From Entamoeba invadens IP1 (taxonomy: Eukaryota; Evosea; Mastigamoebida; Endamoebidae), in assembly GCF_000330505.1 (NCBI RefSeq), contig NW_004440082.1, positions 6,541 to 40,878 of the forward strand: a stretch of 34,338 nucleotides of DNA, in the 5' to 3' direction. The notes under the pieces were generated by a model, which was given only the letters and a program-made list of their open reading frames with translations, did not search any database and was not told the origin of the DNA. Shown in pieces: positions 1 to 9,345 of this stretch. A program made the position numbers and the translations under genes. Numbering within the stretch: the stretch's first letter is position 1; each line of letters begins with the position of its first letter.

Positions 1-2000
1 TAATATAAAAAATAATTAATTATTTTTTGTGTTAAAAAAAGTGATTACAAAAAAATTATTTGGTAAACAAAAAAATAATTGTATTTCCTTTATAATATTC
101 ATATTTAAACAATTGTATTTTATATTAAAAATGTAGTTTTTGATATCCACACATAGTTACCAATATGACAAGACATGGAATGATAAATAAATAATTAACA
201 ATCATGTTTAAATGTAATTTTTGATGTAAACATAAACCAAAGATAATAATTGTTTTTGACATATTTTTGATTTATGAATATATCTTTTATATTTAAAATA
301 GGTGTGACCATTTTCATTGTGTAACTACATCAAAAAAAAATATTTTTTCAATAACTCACTGTTGATAATAACATGTAAATAACGTTATTTTATATATATT
401 ATTTCATAATTTATTTTGTTTGACTACACACATTGATAGCACATTATGAAAATGACATCACAACTGTTTTTGAATAGTGAAATAATAACATGATTATACA
501 GTTACTTTTAATGAATTTATTATGATAATTAAAATAACATGATTTACTTTTATACTTTACATGTTCATTGTAAAATGAATAAAATTATTAAATGTGTAAA
601 CTTTTTGAGTGTGTAAACATATAATTTCAAACTAAACAATAAAAAATTATTAAAGTATAAAAAGAATGTAAATAAATATTATTAACTACTTGTTGTTCAC
701 AACCCATTTGTACATGTTACGTTTAATAAAATATATATTTACTGGTTAAAATAACTGACAATTACATTAATTATGTTTATGATAAATAATCAAATATACA
801 TGCGAACAAATTAAAAATGTTGATAATAAACGAATTTGTTTTTTAAATTACATTGGTGTTGTCACTTAGATACGATTAAATATATTTTATAAATTTAATT
901 AAAAATATTTTTCTATTTTATTAATATTCAATTTGAAAACAATTGATTTGTTATTAAATGTTTGTGTATTACTTATAAAACTCGTGCATTGTATTTTATC
1001 CAAAAAGACAAACGTTTATGTTTTAATTCACTGTTATATATGATTTTGAGAAATAACTGTTATTATAGATAAATATGTATAGAATTAATATTTAAAATAA
1101 TAATGTGTATTCATTTTTGTTGAAACAACTAAGTTAATGTACCACAACGAATAATTCTAAACAATTTTATAATTTTTTATTGTCTGCTTTCATTTATTGA
1201 TGATAAAATATTTATTTTTATATCTTATGTATATATATGAGAAAGCAACAAGTTAAAAGCAAAATTTTTTTAAACTGTGCTATTCTAGTAAATTCAATGT
1301 AATGATTTCAAGTTCAGGTTTGATGTTACACGTTTACACACTAAAAAGTTATCCAGTTTTTTATTTTGTTTTTTTATAAAAATGAAAATGCTGTGATTAA
1401 CAGTAAAACCTAATATATCATCTATTGTTATTAAATTATTGAAATTAATAATCAATACATGTTTCTATTATTTATAATAATAAATGTTGTGGTGTTACAA
1501 AGGTATATATGTTTAATTATGTATTTTATATAAACAATAAGAAAACAATAGTTAAGAAAGTATAATCGTATATAACAACTCTCTTACATGTTATTATCAA
1601 CAAAAAGTTGAACGAAAATAGTGTACATAGACGTAGTTACACAATGAAATTGATGATAATTGTTTATTTTTGTTTTTATGAATATCATAATTATTTCACA
1701 AAAGTTACTATTTACAATCAATAAAATCAATGTAATTAACAACTATTATTTAAGTGTAATTTGATTTGAGTATTATTATAGTATCAACACTGTTGTATTT
1801 TTTTGTTTATTTGAACGTTTAATTGCGTTGATAACTTTGTTATGAAAATTGATAAAACGATCTGTTAAGGTTAATGATGATTTTATTTAACCAATTCAAC
1901 AATGTGTAAATTTAAATTCAAAAATGTGAAATTTTAAAAAATATTTTTTTGTTATTTGGTAAAGAAAAAAGTAAAATACCGATTTACAAAAAAATAATTA
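1..2000. other. AT-rich gene-free stretch
   Basis: No reading frame with coding character was found on either strand. The sequence is a mix of short A/T runs, as expected for Entamoeba intergenic DNA. No telomeric repeat, tRNA or transposon end was recognised. Confidence 0.6.
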
Positions 2001-2003
2001 ATT

Positions 2004-2054
2004 CGACCCAAAAGATCTTAAGATTACTTGGGTCGTGACAATCTCGAAGGTCAC
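2004..2054. repeat. Hairpin cluster sharing a 17-bp motif with 11642-11658
   Basis: CGACCCAA (2004-2011) pairs with TTGGGTCG (2028-2035) around a 16-nt loop, followed directly by GTGAC (2035-2039) and GTCAC (2050-2054). The loop and right arm hold GATCTTAAGATTACTTG (2014-2030), which recurs with one mismatch at 11642-11658, where a CGACCC also lies upstream. Both copies sit next to a CTCGA. This is probably a relic of a dispersed repeat; its family is not recognised. Confidence 0.35.
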
Positions 2055-2132
2055 CTTAAATGTGATATTTAAATATTTTGTTTTTTAAAAAACCTTTATT
2101 TTAAAAACAAAGTTTGTGTTTATAAACTGGTT

Positions 2133-2963
2133 TTCAAAAGTCTTTACTAGGGTGTCCCGATTTTTTGCATTTATTTTGTTTATTATTTTTGGGAGTCGTT
2201 TTTTGTAATAAACATCGCTTATTTTTTCCAAGTAAAAAAGAGAAAACTGTCTTCAAAAAATATTTTTTTACTTGAAGAATTTTTAAGCATTAAAAAATTC
2301 CAAATAAAATTTGAAATAACGGGATTTTTGTTTTTGAAATACACACAAATGATCCCAAAAGTGCATTTTATTATAAAAAGCTGATAAATATAATGCCAAA
2401 AATTTTCAAAGTCTAGTCTTCATTTATAATAATAAAATAAATAACAAGCGCTAAAGTATCGCGCAATATCGATATACTGATGGTGTTGTCACAACAATGA
2501 CTGAAATACCAAAACACAAAATTATTAATTGTTTGCTCTTATTTATTTTTTCTTTAAAACTCGTTATTTCATTTTCTTTTGTTTAAAGAACAAAACCACA
2601 TGTTTGTTTTTAATTAAAATGAAAAACTAACGAAACTGATATTCAGTTACAAATTGACACAAACAACAACATCCCAATTTATTAACGTGTTTATCGTTGT
2701 ATGATTTGACCAACAACATTGAGTTTGTGTTGTGAAGTATCGAGGTGTGGTCAAATCAAATAACGGGATCGGGTTTTTGGAAAAGGCTGGCTAATATTCC
2801 GATAAATTCCCGATATTGTACAAAAATAATTGAACGGGATTGGTATTTTTTTCAAAATTAAGTCTGTACTTTCGATTTTTTGTTTTTTTGTTTTTTAGGA
2901 AAAACAAAAAATAAAAAAGGGATTTCAGGAAGTTTTAAAAATACTGCGGTACAGACTTTTGAA
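2133..2963. mobile_element. Possible ~830-bp non-autonomous inverted-repeat element
   Basis: TTCAAAAGTCTTTAC at 2133-2147 is matched in inverted orientation at 2949-2963 (14 of 15 bases). No open reading frame lies between them, and GC-richer patches (near 2151 and 2760-2850) stand out from the flanks. No clean target-site duplication is visible, so this could be a decayed MITE or a chance pairing. A third similar arm (AAGTCTGTAC, near 2861) suggests internal rearrangement. Confidence 0.25.
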
Positions 2964-3171
2964 CTACAGTTTATTTCTTTTTATACCTTAAGTTAAAAAT
3001 ATAATATAATAAAAATTGTTGAAATTTATCTAATAAATATGTTTAAATTATTCAATCAATTTTATAATTGAAAAGAAAAATGGTTGATTTACTTACAAAA
3101 AAGAATGAAAATAAATGAATTACAACATAACAGCTTCTCGTTGTTTATTAAACAATCTTTCGAATGTATTG

Positions 3172-3749
3172 TACAGCTTTGGGTTTTGATTTAATACGCT
3201 TCGTCAATCTAACAAAGAAATCCCCACCAGAGATCAAAAAACTAATTTACACACAATATTTCCAAAATGCAGTACAAACCCATTTTGGATGATGACGTCA
3301 TCAACCTTAGACCCAAAGAAATTTAAGGCGTCTTTAAATCCGGGTCAGTTGTTACACTGAGTGTCGCTTTTCTTTTTTCAACAATTTTGATTTCCATAGC
3401 TTGTATTCAATTGAAGAATATCCCAATAACACTATGAACGACATAATAAACATACGCCTCCATTGTGTTTTTTGCAGTCTCAAGTATTCTTTTAATAGTC
3501 TTAAATCACATTTTCAAGTTTTTGTTATCGAGTGGGAGTGACATCAAAAGGAGTAATATTTTATTTCCAAATTGTATCTTGGGTTCATACATCTGTTAGT
3601 TGGCAGCAACATGGAAATTGACTTCAGTCTCATTTCCACCTTTTCTTTCACAAATTCGCCAAACTTGTCTGTCATACAAGAGAAGAGCAACTTATTTTAA
3701 TTCCCACAAAACTGCTTAACAACTTCCTTAACAGAGTCTCAGAAGACAT
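3172..3749 (-). pseudogene. Decayed gene, 3' part, split by the Mutator-like element
   Basis: This stretch is richer in GC than the surrounding DNA. On the minus strand it carries several open tracts in different frames: a run around 3590-3680 beginning MTDKFGEFVKEKVEMRL, and a run around 3340-3510 containing KTIKRILETAKNTMEAYVYY and then MEIKIVEKRKATLSVTTDPD. They are separated by stops and frameshifts. The pieces read like one old gene continuing from 6325-6715, with the transposon between. Removing the element and one copy of its target duplication gives a continuous frame across the junction. The gene family is not recognised. Confidence 0.4.
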
Positions 3750-3766
3750 CTTTCCCCCGATTGGGT

Positions 3767-3908
3767 GACAAAATAATCTGGCAAAAAATAATCCGACATT
3801 TTATAATTTTACTTTTAATGATTTTCAATTAAAAATGCAACAAATTTCAACATTATTTCAAGTAATTTTTTGTTATTTAAAAATAAAAATAAAAACATAA
3901 TTTTTATT
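3767..3908 (+). repeat. Left terminal inverted repeat of the MULE
   Basis: It begins GACAAAATAATCTGGC and runs to ...CATAATTTTTATT. The reverse complement is at 6166-6307, with about three mismatches over 142 bp. Confidence 0.85.
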
Positions 3909-4383
3909 CTATTAACTGTATATATAACATTGTGTGTTTGTAAACTATTATTTATATAATATAAATCAATGTAAAATACTTTTACTAATCTATTTTTATT
4001 TTTATATAAAATTAGTTGCTTTGTATTTATAATATACCACATAAATAGTATAAAAGATATAATAATAGTCAAGCTAATATATTTTTGTTTACTGCAGAAG
4101 TATTTTAATGTTAATTGGTCATTTTATGTTTCGATACATTTTATAAAAAACATAATTTCAATGTATTGTGTAACTTGGACAACATTAAAAATAATCAATA
4201 AAATTAAATTTATAATATTTAATACAAATAAATACAAATAAATACATATTATTATTGGTGTCTATCATATTTTAATCCTTTCGTCTTATTTTATGTAAAT
4301 AACCAATTGATCTTTCGAATAAAAATAAAAAGAGTTTTTTAATCATAATATATTTATTTAAACAAACAATAATAAAACTGTGT

Positions 4384-5454
4384 ATGTCATTTAATCCAGA
4401 TTTAAAAGAGATTAAAAGCCAAAAAAGATGCAAAGATGGAACCTACAACTTATTGCCAGTTGTTCAAGGTTACATTTATCATTCTCAAATTGGAAAGAAG
4501 AATGAAAGTATTTATAAATGTCAAGATTGTGATGTAAAGATTAAAGTTGTTAAAAGTGATCCTGACGATTATGGTCAAATACATTTTGTTGATTATTCTT
4601 ATGTAGATACAGAAAAAACAAAACATCCACATTATCCAAAAGACAAAGTAGATACCAACAAAACACTCCGCACCGTCTTTTCAAAAAATGCCAATTTATT
4701 ACTTTCAGCTACCAAAATAATGGATCTTAATGAAGAGTTGTTTATAAATGACAAACAACGACAAACAACGATAAGACGTACGATCAACAGACTTAAAGCG
4801 GAATTAATAAAAGAAAAGTTTGATGAATTATTCGAAAGTGAAAATTTTTATGTTAAAGATGACGATGACTTTTTCATTTTAATAAATGCATTTAAGATTA
4901 AACAAATGAAATCCAAAACAGTATCTTATGTATTGATGGACGGGACATTTTGTTCGTGTCCATCCAATTATGAACAATTGTACACTATTCATTGTATATT
5001 ATCAAATGGTCAATGTTTTATTTTGGTTCATTGTCTTATGTACAGAAGAAGAGAAAAAGATTATATTAATTTGTTTGAAATAATAAATACCTTTTTTCTT
5101 TCCGTTTGGGAAAAACCTTTATTTTCCAAAAATGTTAGTATTATGATCGACTTTGAGAATGCAGTAATTAACGCTTTAAATTATTTTGAATGTTTTGTAC
5201 ATGGGTGTTATTTCCATTTTTCGCAGTGTTTATGGAGATGTGTACAAAAAAGTGGATTGTCAAGTTATTATTTTCCAAATTCCTTAATTTGGACATTTGT
5301 CAACAAATTGAAAACGTTGGTTTTTTATAAACCAAGCGAAGTCAAGGAACGGTTCATTAAAATAAAACAAACAGCATTGGATATTGTAATAGAAGAAAAA
5401 CTAACAAATGGAATTCGAGAAATTATTAATTATTTTGAAAAAAAATTGGATTGA
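4384..5454 (+). CDS. MULE transposase core (356 aa, ends at a frameshift)
   Basis: This is the transposase of the surrounding element; it would cut and join the inverted repeats. The N-terminus looks like a FLYWCH-type zinc finger, with Cys46, Cys49, His81 and His83, a DNA-binding module often found on MULE transposases. The RNase-H-like core follows: first acidic residue Asp186 in MDGTF, second Asp256 in IDFENA, then the C-x2-H signature GCYFHFSQCLWR at 274-285, which marks the family. The frame ends in an A8 run (5438-5445). The family's next block continues one base out of frame at 5447-5572, so the third acidic residue is missing from this frame. The ATG at 4384 is the first in frame and lies just downstream of AT-rich leader DNA. 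It is probably inactive as written. Confidence 0.8.
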   Translation: MSFNPDLKEIKSQKRCKDGTYNLLPVVQGYIYHSQIGKKNESIYKCQDCDVKIKVVKSDPDDYGQIHFVDYSYVDTEKTKHPHYPKDKVDTNKTLRTVFSKNANLLLSATKIMDLNEELFINDKQRQTTIRRTINRLKAELIKEKFDELFESENFYVKDDDDFFILINAFKIKQMKSKTVSYVLMDGTFCSCPSNYEQLYTIHCILSNGQCFILVHCLMYRRREKDYINLFEIINTFFLSVWEKPLFSKNVSIMIDFENAVINALNYFECFVHGCYFHFSQCLWRCVQKSGLSSYYFPNSLIWTFVNKLKTLVFYKPSEVKERFIKIKQTALDIVIEEKLTNGIREIINYFEKKLD

Positions 5455-5572
5455 AAAATATCCAATTTTACTGTGGAATCAATTCAATCAACAAATAAGA
5501 ACCGACAACTTATCTGAAAGTTACCATTCGGCGTTAACAAAAAGGTTGTCAACAAAGAAGCCATCTTTATAG
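5447..5572 (+). pseudogene. Out-of-frame continuation of the MULE transposase
   Basis: In the frame offset from the upstream ORF this reads WIEKYPILLWNQF and then RTDNLSESYHSALTKRL, ending at TAG 5570-5572. A tryptophan-rich block followed by T-x-N-x-x-E-x-x-H is the normal C-terminal half of a MULE core, and the glutamate is the likely third catalytic acid. One fewer A in the run at 5438-5445 would bring it into frame. A further frame change follows at once: the next good match, FIGSHIEYHECRKKCNSKNF, is in the frame of the upstream ORF. Confidence 0.65.
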
Positions 5573-5594
5573 GCTCTCATATTGAATATCATGA

Positions 5595-6107
5595 ATGTCG
5601 AAAAAAATGCAACTCAAAAAACTTCAACAAATGAGCAAGGGCCAAAACCATTACAGTAGAAGACCGACAAAATTGTTTTATTTGACTTTAAATTATTATA
5701 GTGGTAATGAAATGGAAAATGATTTCCAAAACAATTTGGTCGAAGTTGTAGAAGATTATCATTGGAACAAATTATATGAAATGAATGAAAGTAATGAAAT
5801 AGAGACAGATTTAAATGTTACAAATTTACATCTTTGCAATGTGAATGAAAGTTTTGTTGGAGAAGTGACAGACAGTTTGAAAATTAAAACATTAAAAGAT
5901 AAAGACGCAGAAAATAAAACGTGTCAAATACAACAAAAACAAGACAAAATTGCAGACAAAACAATTGCCACTCCAGTTGATACGCGGATTGATACACCCA
6001 AAGACAAAATAACAAAGAAAAAAGGAGGAATAAAAAAAGTGATTATGTTCCTCTCTCAAAAAGACGATTTGTTGGAGACGGTAAGAAAAAAAGAAAACAA
6101 TCAATAA
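5595..6107 (+). CDS. Probable C-terminal tail of the MULE transposase (170-aa ORF)
   Basis: This open frame lies inside the MULE, directly after the broken transposase and in a third frame. No domain is recognised. The first ~35 residues are basic, the middle is acidic and polar, and the C-terminus is lysine-rich (TKKKGGIKK). That is typical of a disordered transposase tail rather than an enzyme. A stop codon (TGA 5592-5594) immediately precedes the ATG, so the frame is not simply open to the core. It is more likely the tail of the same gene displaced by indels than a separate gene, but an independent accessory ORF cannot be excluded. Confidence 0.4.
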   Translation: MSKKMQLKKLQQMSKGQNHYSRRPTKLFYLTLNYYSGNEMENDFQNNLVEVVEDYHWNKLYEMNESNEIETDLNVTNLHLCNVNESFVGEVTDSLKIKTLKDKDAENKTCQIQQKQDKIADKTIATPVDTRIDTPKDKITKKKGGIKKVIMFLSQKDDLLETVRKKENNQ

Positions 6108-6165
6108 CTGACTTATGATATTTTATATTATTTTATGCAATTTTTATAAAAATAGACAATTTAAA

Positions 6166-6307
6166 AATAAAAATTATGTTTTTATTTTTATTTTTAAATA
6201 ACAAAAAAAGACTTGAAATAATGTTGAAATTTGTTGCATTTTTAATTGAAAATTATTAAAAGTAAAATTATAAAATGTCGGATTATTTTTTGCCAGATTA
6301 TTTTGTC
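6166..6307 (-). repeat. Right terminal inverted repeat of the MULE
   Basis: Reverse complement of 3767-3908 with about three differences. Its outer end reads ...ATTATTTTGTC at 6307, eight bases from the candidate target duplication. Confidence 0.85.
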
Positions 6308-6324
6308 CGTTCACCCTTTCCCCC

Positions 6325-6715
6325 AAACACACTGTTGTTTTCCACTCAACTTCTTCAAACACTTCATGCTGTCGTTATGTACAAAGAATACTCCTGACAT
6401 GTAGGTGGGAATGAGCGAAATTTATTTCAATCCGGTTTAATTCCCTTTTGGTTGTTTGCTCAATGTCAATGCAGCAAGTTTAGCAATTTCCTTGTTGATC
6501 TCCAAGAAGTAGTACTTTGATTCGTTGTAATTTAACCCGAGATTTGACGCTTCTCCACTTCTTGCATTATTCTGACTGCTGTGAGTCCATCAACCAGACA
6601 TTGGGATATCTTGACAACCATTCAGACTCGGGACTGGAGGACTGGAGGATTCGGGGACACGGACGCAGGGGCCTTTTGCCGACTTGAATTTAAGCCGGCA
6701 TCTGTTTGATTATAC
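6325..6715 (-). pseudogene. Decayed gene, 5' part, split by the Mutator-like element
   Basis: The minus strand has GC-rich, coding-like DNA with several frames. One ~60-codon open run (about 6600 down to 6440) includes LGLNYNESKYYFLEINKEIA and ends LTLSKQPKGN followed by a stop. A second, in another frame, reads IPTYMSGVFFVHNDSMKCLK up to the transposon boundary. A proline/serine-rich tract lies further upstream. The product is not recognised. The frame next to the element joins to the one in 3172-3749, so the two parts are one interrupted gene remnant. Confidence 0.4.
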
Positions 6716-7750
6716 ATTGTTAAATGGTATAATATTATATATCGTAAAATAAAGTAGAAAAAACAACCTTGATGTTATTGTGGTTGAATATTAAATTTGT
6801 GTTTAAATATTAAATTGTACGTTATTTTTTTAATTATTGTGTTTCTTTACAATAAAAAATACAATAAGTTATTAATACAACGTTGAAATATTAACACATT
6901 CGATTATTTATGCCTTTTTGGGTTTTTTATGGGGGGTTTGTTATGCATTGAATGCGCACAAATTGTCTGTATTCTCTATTCAAAAACTAACTCAAAACAA
7001 CATATAATTATAATCATATTTTTATTTTTTTCAAATTTACAAACAATGTTATAATGTATAATTATTATAATTATTAATTTTTATTCAAACTGTAAAAATA
7101 ACAGTCAATTTTTTTATAAGAATACTAATAAAATTGTTTATTTAAAATTAAACATGATGTTTTGTTATGATTAAATTAATTAAAGTATGTTTAACTATAA
7201 TTAAAGTGTTTACTATTATATTTATCGATTTACAAAAGCCTTTTTATATTAACATTGAAATGACGTTTTGGTGTTATTTTATTTTTTTATAAAAATTTAA
7301 CTGTTATTTAAAAAAACAAGAAATATTGAAATATTTTATAAAATCCTTATTAAAAATATCATTTATTCTTAACAAACAAAAAAAATCATTTGAATTAATT
7401 GTTTAAACTATTTTTCTATTTGTTTTAAAGAGTTTTTGTTGAATATAATAAACATTATGACAAATAATAACTTTTTTATTAATTAAAATTAATATTCATA
7501 AAAACAACAGGAACAACAAAACAAATGTCGGGATATCTCTATTTATAAATCCTACAATCCAAGCTATTTTTACATAAAATTTAAGTTGATTGGGTGTAAA
7601 TTGACAAACATAAAACATATTTTGTTGTTAAAAATGAGTTAACATTTGAATATTAAAATTTTGGTTAAATAATCAATTGACATAATAAATTTATCACCAC
7701 ACTAACGTACGACAATTAATTAACAATTTGTATAAATTGAAAATCTTTTC
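6716..7750. other. AT-rich gene-free stretch
   Basis: No coding frame, RNA gene or transposon end was recognised; the composition is close to uniform A/T. Confidence 0.55.
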
Positions 7751-7752
7751 CG

Positions 7753-8390
7753 TTATAAATCCAACGCCAAGTTCTGTCTTTCTGAATTAACACAATTAAG
7801 AGAGGTTATATAATAATCAGAAGATCCACTTGTGCAATCATTCTTTTTATATTCATTGTATTTAACATAATATTCTGGAAGATTGGCATCGTCAATTTCT
7901 TCTAAAAAAGCAGTTGTGTCATCTGTCCATGAAATATCATTACACGAAGAAGCGTATTGAAGAACATATTTAGTTTAGACTTGTTTTTTAACTACTTTTT
8001 GAGCAACTAAATCATTGTTTCTATAAAAGTGAAGTAATGTCCACACACTGAAGAGGCGAGTGCAACAATCGCCACAAACAAACCAAACATTGCACCCGTC
8101 CATTTTTTTGGTACTGCCACGACAACGACTTAGCGACTTGTTCGTTGGTTTATGATGATTCTGAAATGTCCATGTCGTTCCATTTTGTACCAAAGTTGAT
8201 CATAACACTTTGTAAAAAAATGGGATTAACAAAGTGACATTATAAATAAGTTTTGGAATTATTGCAATTAACGTAAACTTTGCATTCAATCGGATCATCA
8301 CTCGCAACTATTTGGGCTTTAATTATTACTTTGCGTTTTTCCAAGCAAATTCGAATTGTCTTGTCAAGTGTTTAGCTCTTTTTTCATGTT
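7753..8390 (-). pseudogene. Decayed gene with a hydrophobic segment
   Basis: The minus strand holds connected coding-like tracts in different frames. The upstream tract reads TIRICLEKRKVIIKAQIVAS then DDPIECKVYVNCNNSKTYL. The middle tract (ATG at 8090) is a hydrophobic MFGLFVAIVALASSVCGHYF, which resembles a signal peptide or membrane helix. The downstream tract includes CNDISWTDDTTAFLEEIDD and ends at TAA 7753-7755. Nonsense codons and frame changes separate them, including an in-frame TAA at 7975-7977. No family is recognised. The cysteines and hydrophobic stretch suggest a former secreted or membrane protein. An intron could explain one frame change, but no GTTTGT donor is in the right place. 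Confidence 0.4.
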
Positions 8391-8631
8391 TAGTTCTTGT
8401 ATATCGGACTCATTGAGTGATGTTTGATGTTAATTAATTTAATTACCTTTCATTTTTTTGAAAAGTGATTCCTTTCTTTTGTGTTTGTCATATATTTCTC
8501 TTTCTTTTATAACTATTTTGGTTTGTTCTTTCTCATTCCAATAACAACAAGAATGATTTGGTGACTTTTATTATATGTTGATAAATAATATTTTAATTAT
8601 TATAAACAATAATATCTTGTTATTTATAGTG

Positions 8632-8702
8632 ACATTTGTGGTCTAAGGGCAGAATTCCACCCTTCCAAGGTGGAGATCCGGGTTCGAGTTTTGGCAAATG
8701 CA
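8632..8702 (+). tRNA. tRNA-Gly (anticodon TCC), imperfect, possibly a pseudogene
   Basis: A cloverleaf can be drawn. The acceptor stem is ACATTTG/CAAATGC with an A-C mismatch in the first pair. The anticodon stem CCACC/GGTGG (8657-8661, 8669-8673) is perfect, with loop CTTCCAA and anticodon TCC at 8664-8666. The T arm is CCGGG-TTCGAGT-TTTGG, with the GGTTCGA B-box core but three G-U pairs. A run of six T follows at once, as for a polymerase III terminator. The weak T stem and acceptor mismatch suggest decay. Entamoeba tRNA genes are mostly in tandem arrays, so a lone copy is notable. Confidence 0.65.
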
Positions 8703-8995
8703 TTTTTTGTTTTTTTATTATTGTTTTATATAGATCAAATAAACAAAAAACAGGGTTGGCCAAGATCCAGTTTTTAAACAACTTCGTGGCAATCTCTAAT
8801 ACGTGTCAGTTCATTTTAAGTTTTAGCATATTGTCAACAAAAAATTCAAGACGTTTTTTTGTGTAAAAATGTTTTTAAAAAAATGTAAAACTATAGTTAA
8901 CGATTTAAACAAATTTTTAATGTGATTAAATTAGACCAATGACGTTTCAGAAATGGACTCGACTCTTAATTATAGAATCATTTTCTTTTTGTCCA

Positions 8996-9320
8996 CTACT
9001 TTTTGAATAATAAAGCCACATCATCACAATAACAATTCTTTAATTGAAAAAATCTGGAAATGCTTTCTCTTCCGATCATTTCCCGAAGAAACGTATCATC
9101 TTGCTTTGAAGTTTTCTTTAAGTTTCTTGTAGCAATCTTTTTGGGTGAATATATGACTTATCTCAAAATACAAGACTTGAGAAAGAAATTGAGGAAAAAG
9201 GGTAATAAAAGATTCTTATGAGTTGGGAAATTATCACAAAGATTGCTCTTTGTTTAAATGAGAATGCTCCCCTATCCCTCCACAATTCCCGTTTAATTTA
9301 AAGAAAAAATACCAAATAAA
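8996..9320 (-). pseudogene. Unrecognised coding-like remnant downstream of the transposase
   Basis: The minus strand is open in one frame from about 9260 to 9090 (FYYPFPQFLSQVLYFEIS, then IFTQKDCYKKLKENFK). It is open in a second from 9157 to TAG at 8996-8998 (KQDDTFLREMIGRESISRFF, then QLKNCYCDDVALLFKK). The two overlap and join naturally by a one-base shift near 9100. PIF/Harbinger elements often carry a second, DNA-binding ORF. This could be its remnant, but no Myb/SANT motif is visible and the family is not recognised. Confidence 0.3.
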
Positions 9321-9345
9321 AAAATCTTTTTGGATTGAGTTAATT

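Larger units (their letters stand above)
3759..6315 (+). mobile_element. Mutator-like (MULE) DNA transposon
   Basis: The element is bounded by a 9-bp direct repeat CTTTCCCCC (3750-3758 and 6316-6324). This matches the 8-11-bp target duplication usual for Mutator elements. Inside are 142-bp inverted repeats (3767-3908 and 6166-6307) that differ at about three positions. The outermost 8 bases on each side match less well. The single plus-strand transposase gene (from 4384) is frameshifted. Mutator elements are known in Entamoeba. The near-identical ends suggest a fairly recent insertion even though the transposase is broken. Confidence 0.8.

Noticed and set aside
1..500. Telomeric or subtelomeric repeat at the window start
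   Set aside because: No tandem unit is visible; the sequence is irregular A/T.
3815..4072. Minus-strand ORF of 85 codons across the MULE left repeat
   Set aside because: It lies in the terminal inverted repeat and AT-rich leader, with low-complexity Ile/Leu/Asn content; a similar frame appears in the mirrored right repeat, so it is a by-product of the repeat.
5447..5600. Intron explaining the MULE frame changes
   Set aside because: No GTTTGT donor or suitable acceptor flanks the breaks; a 30-nt GTTGTC...TAG stretch is too short, and the first break sits in an A8 run.
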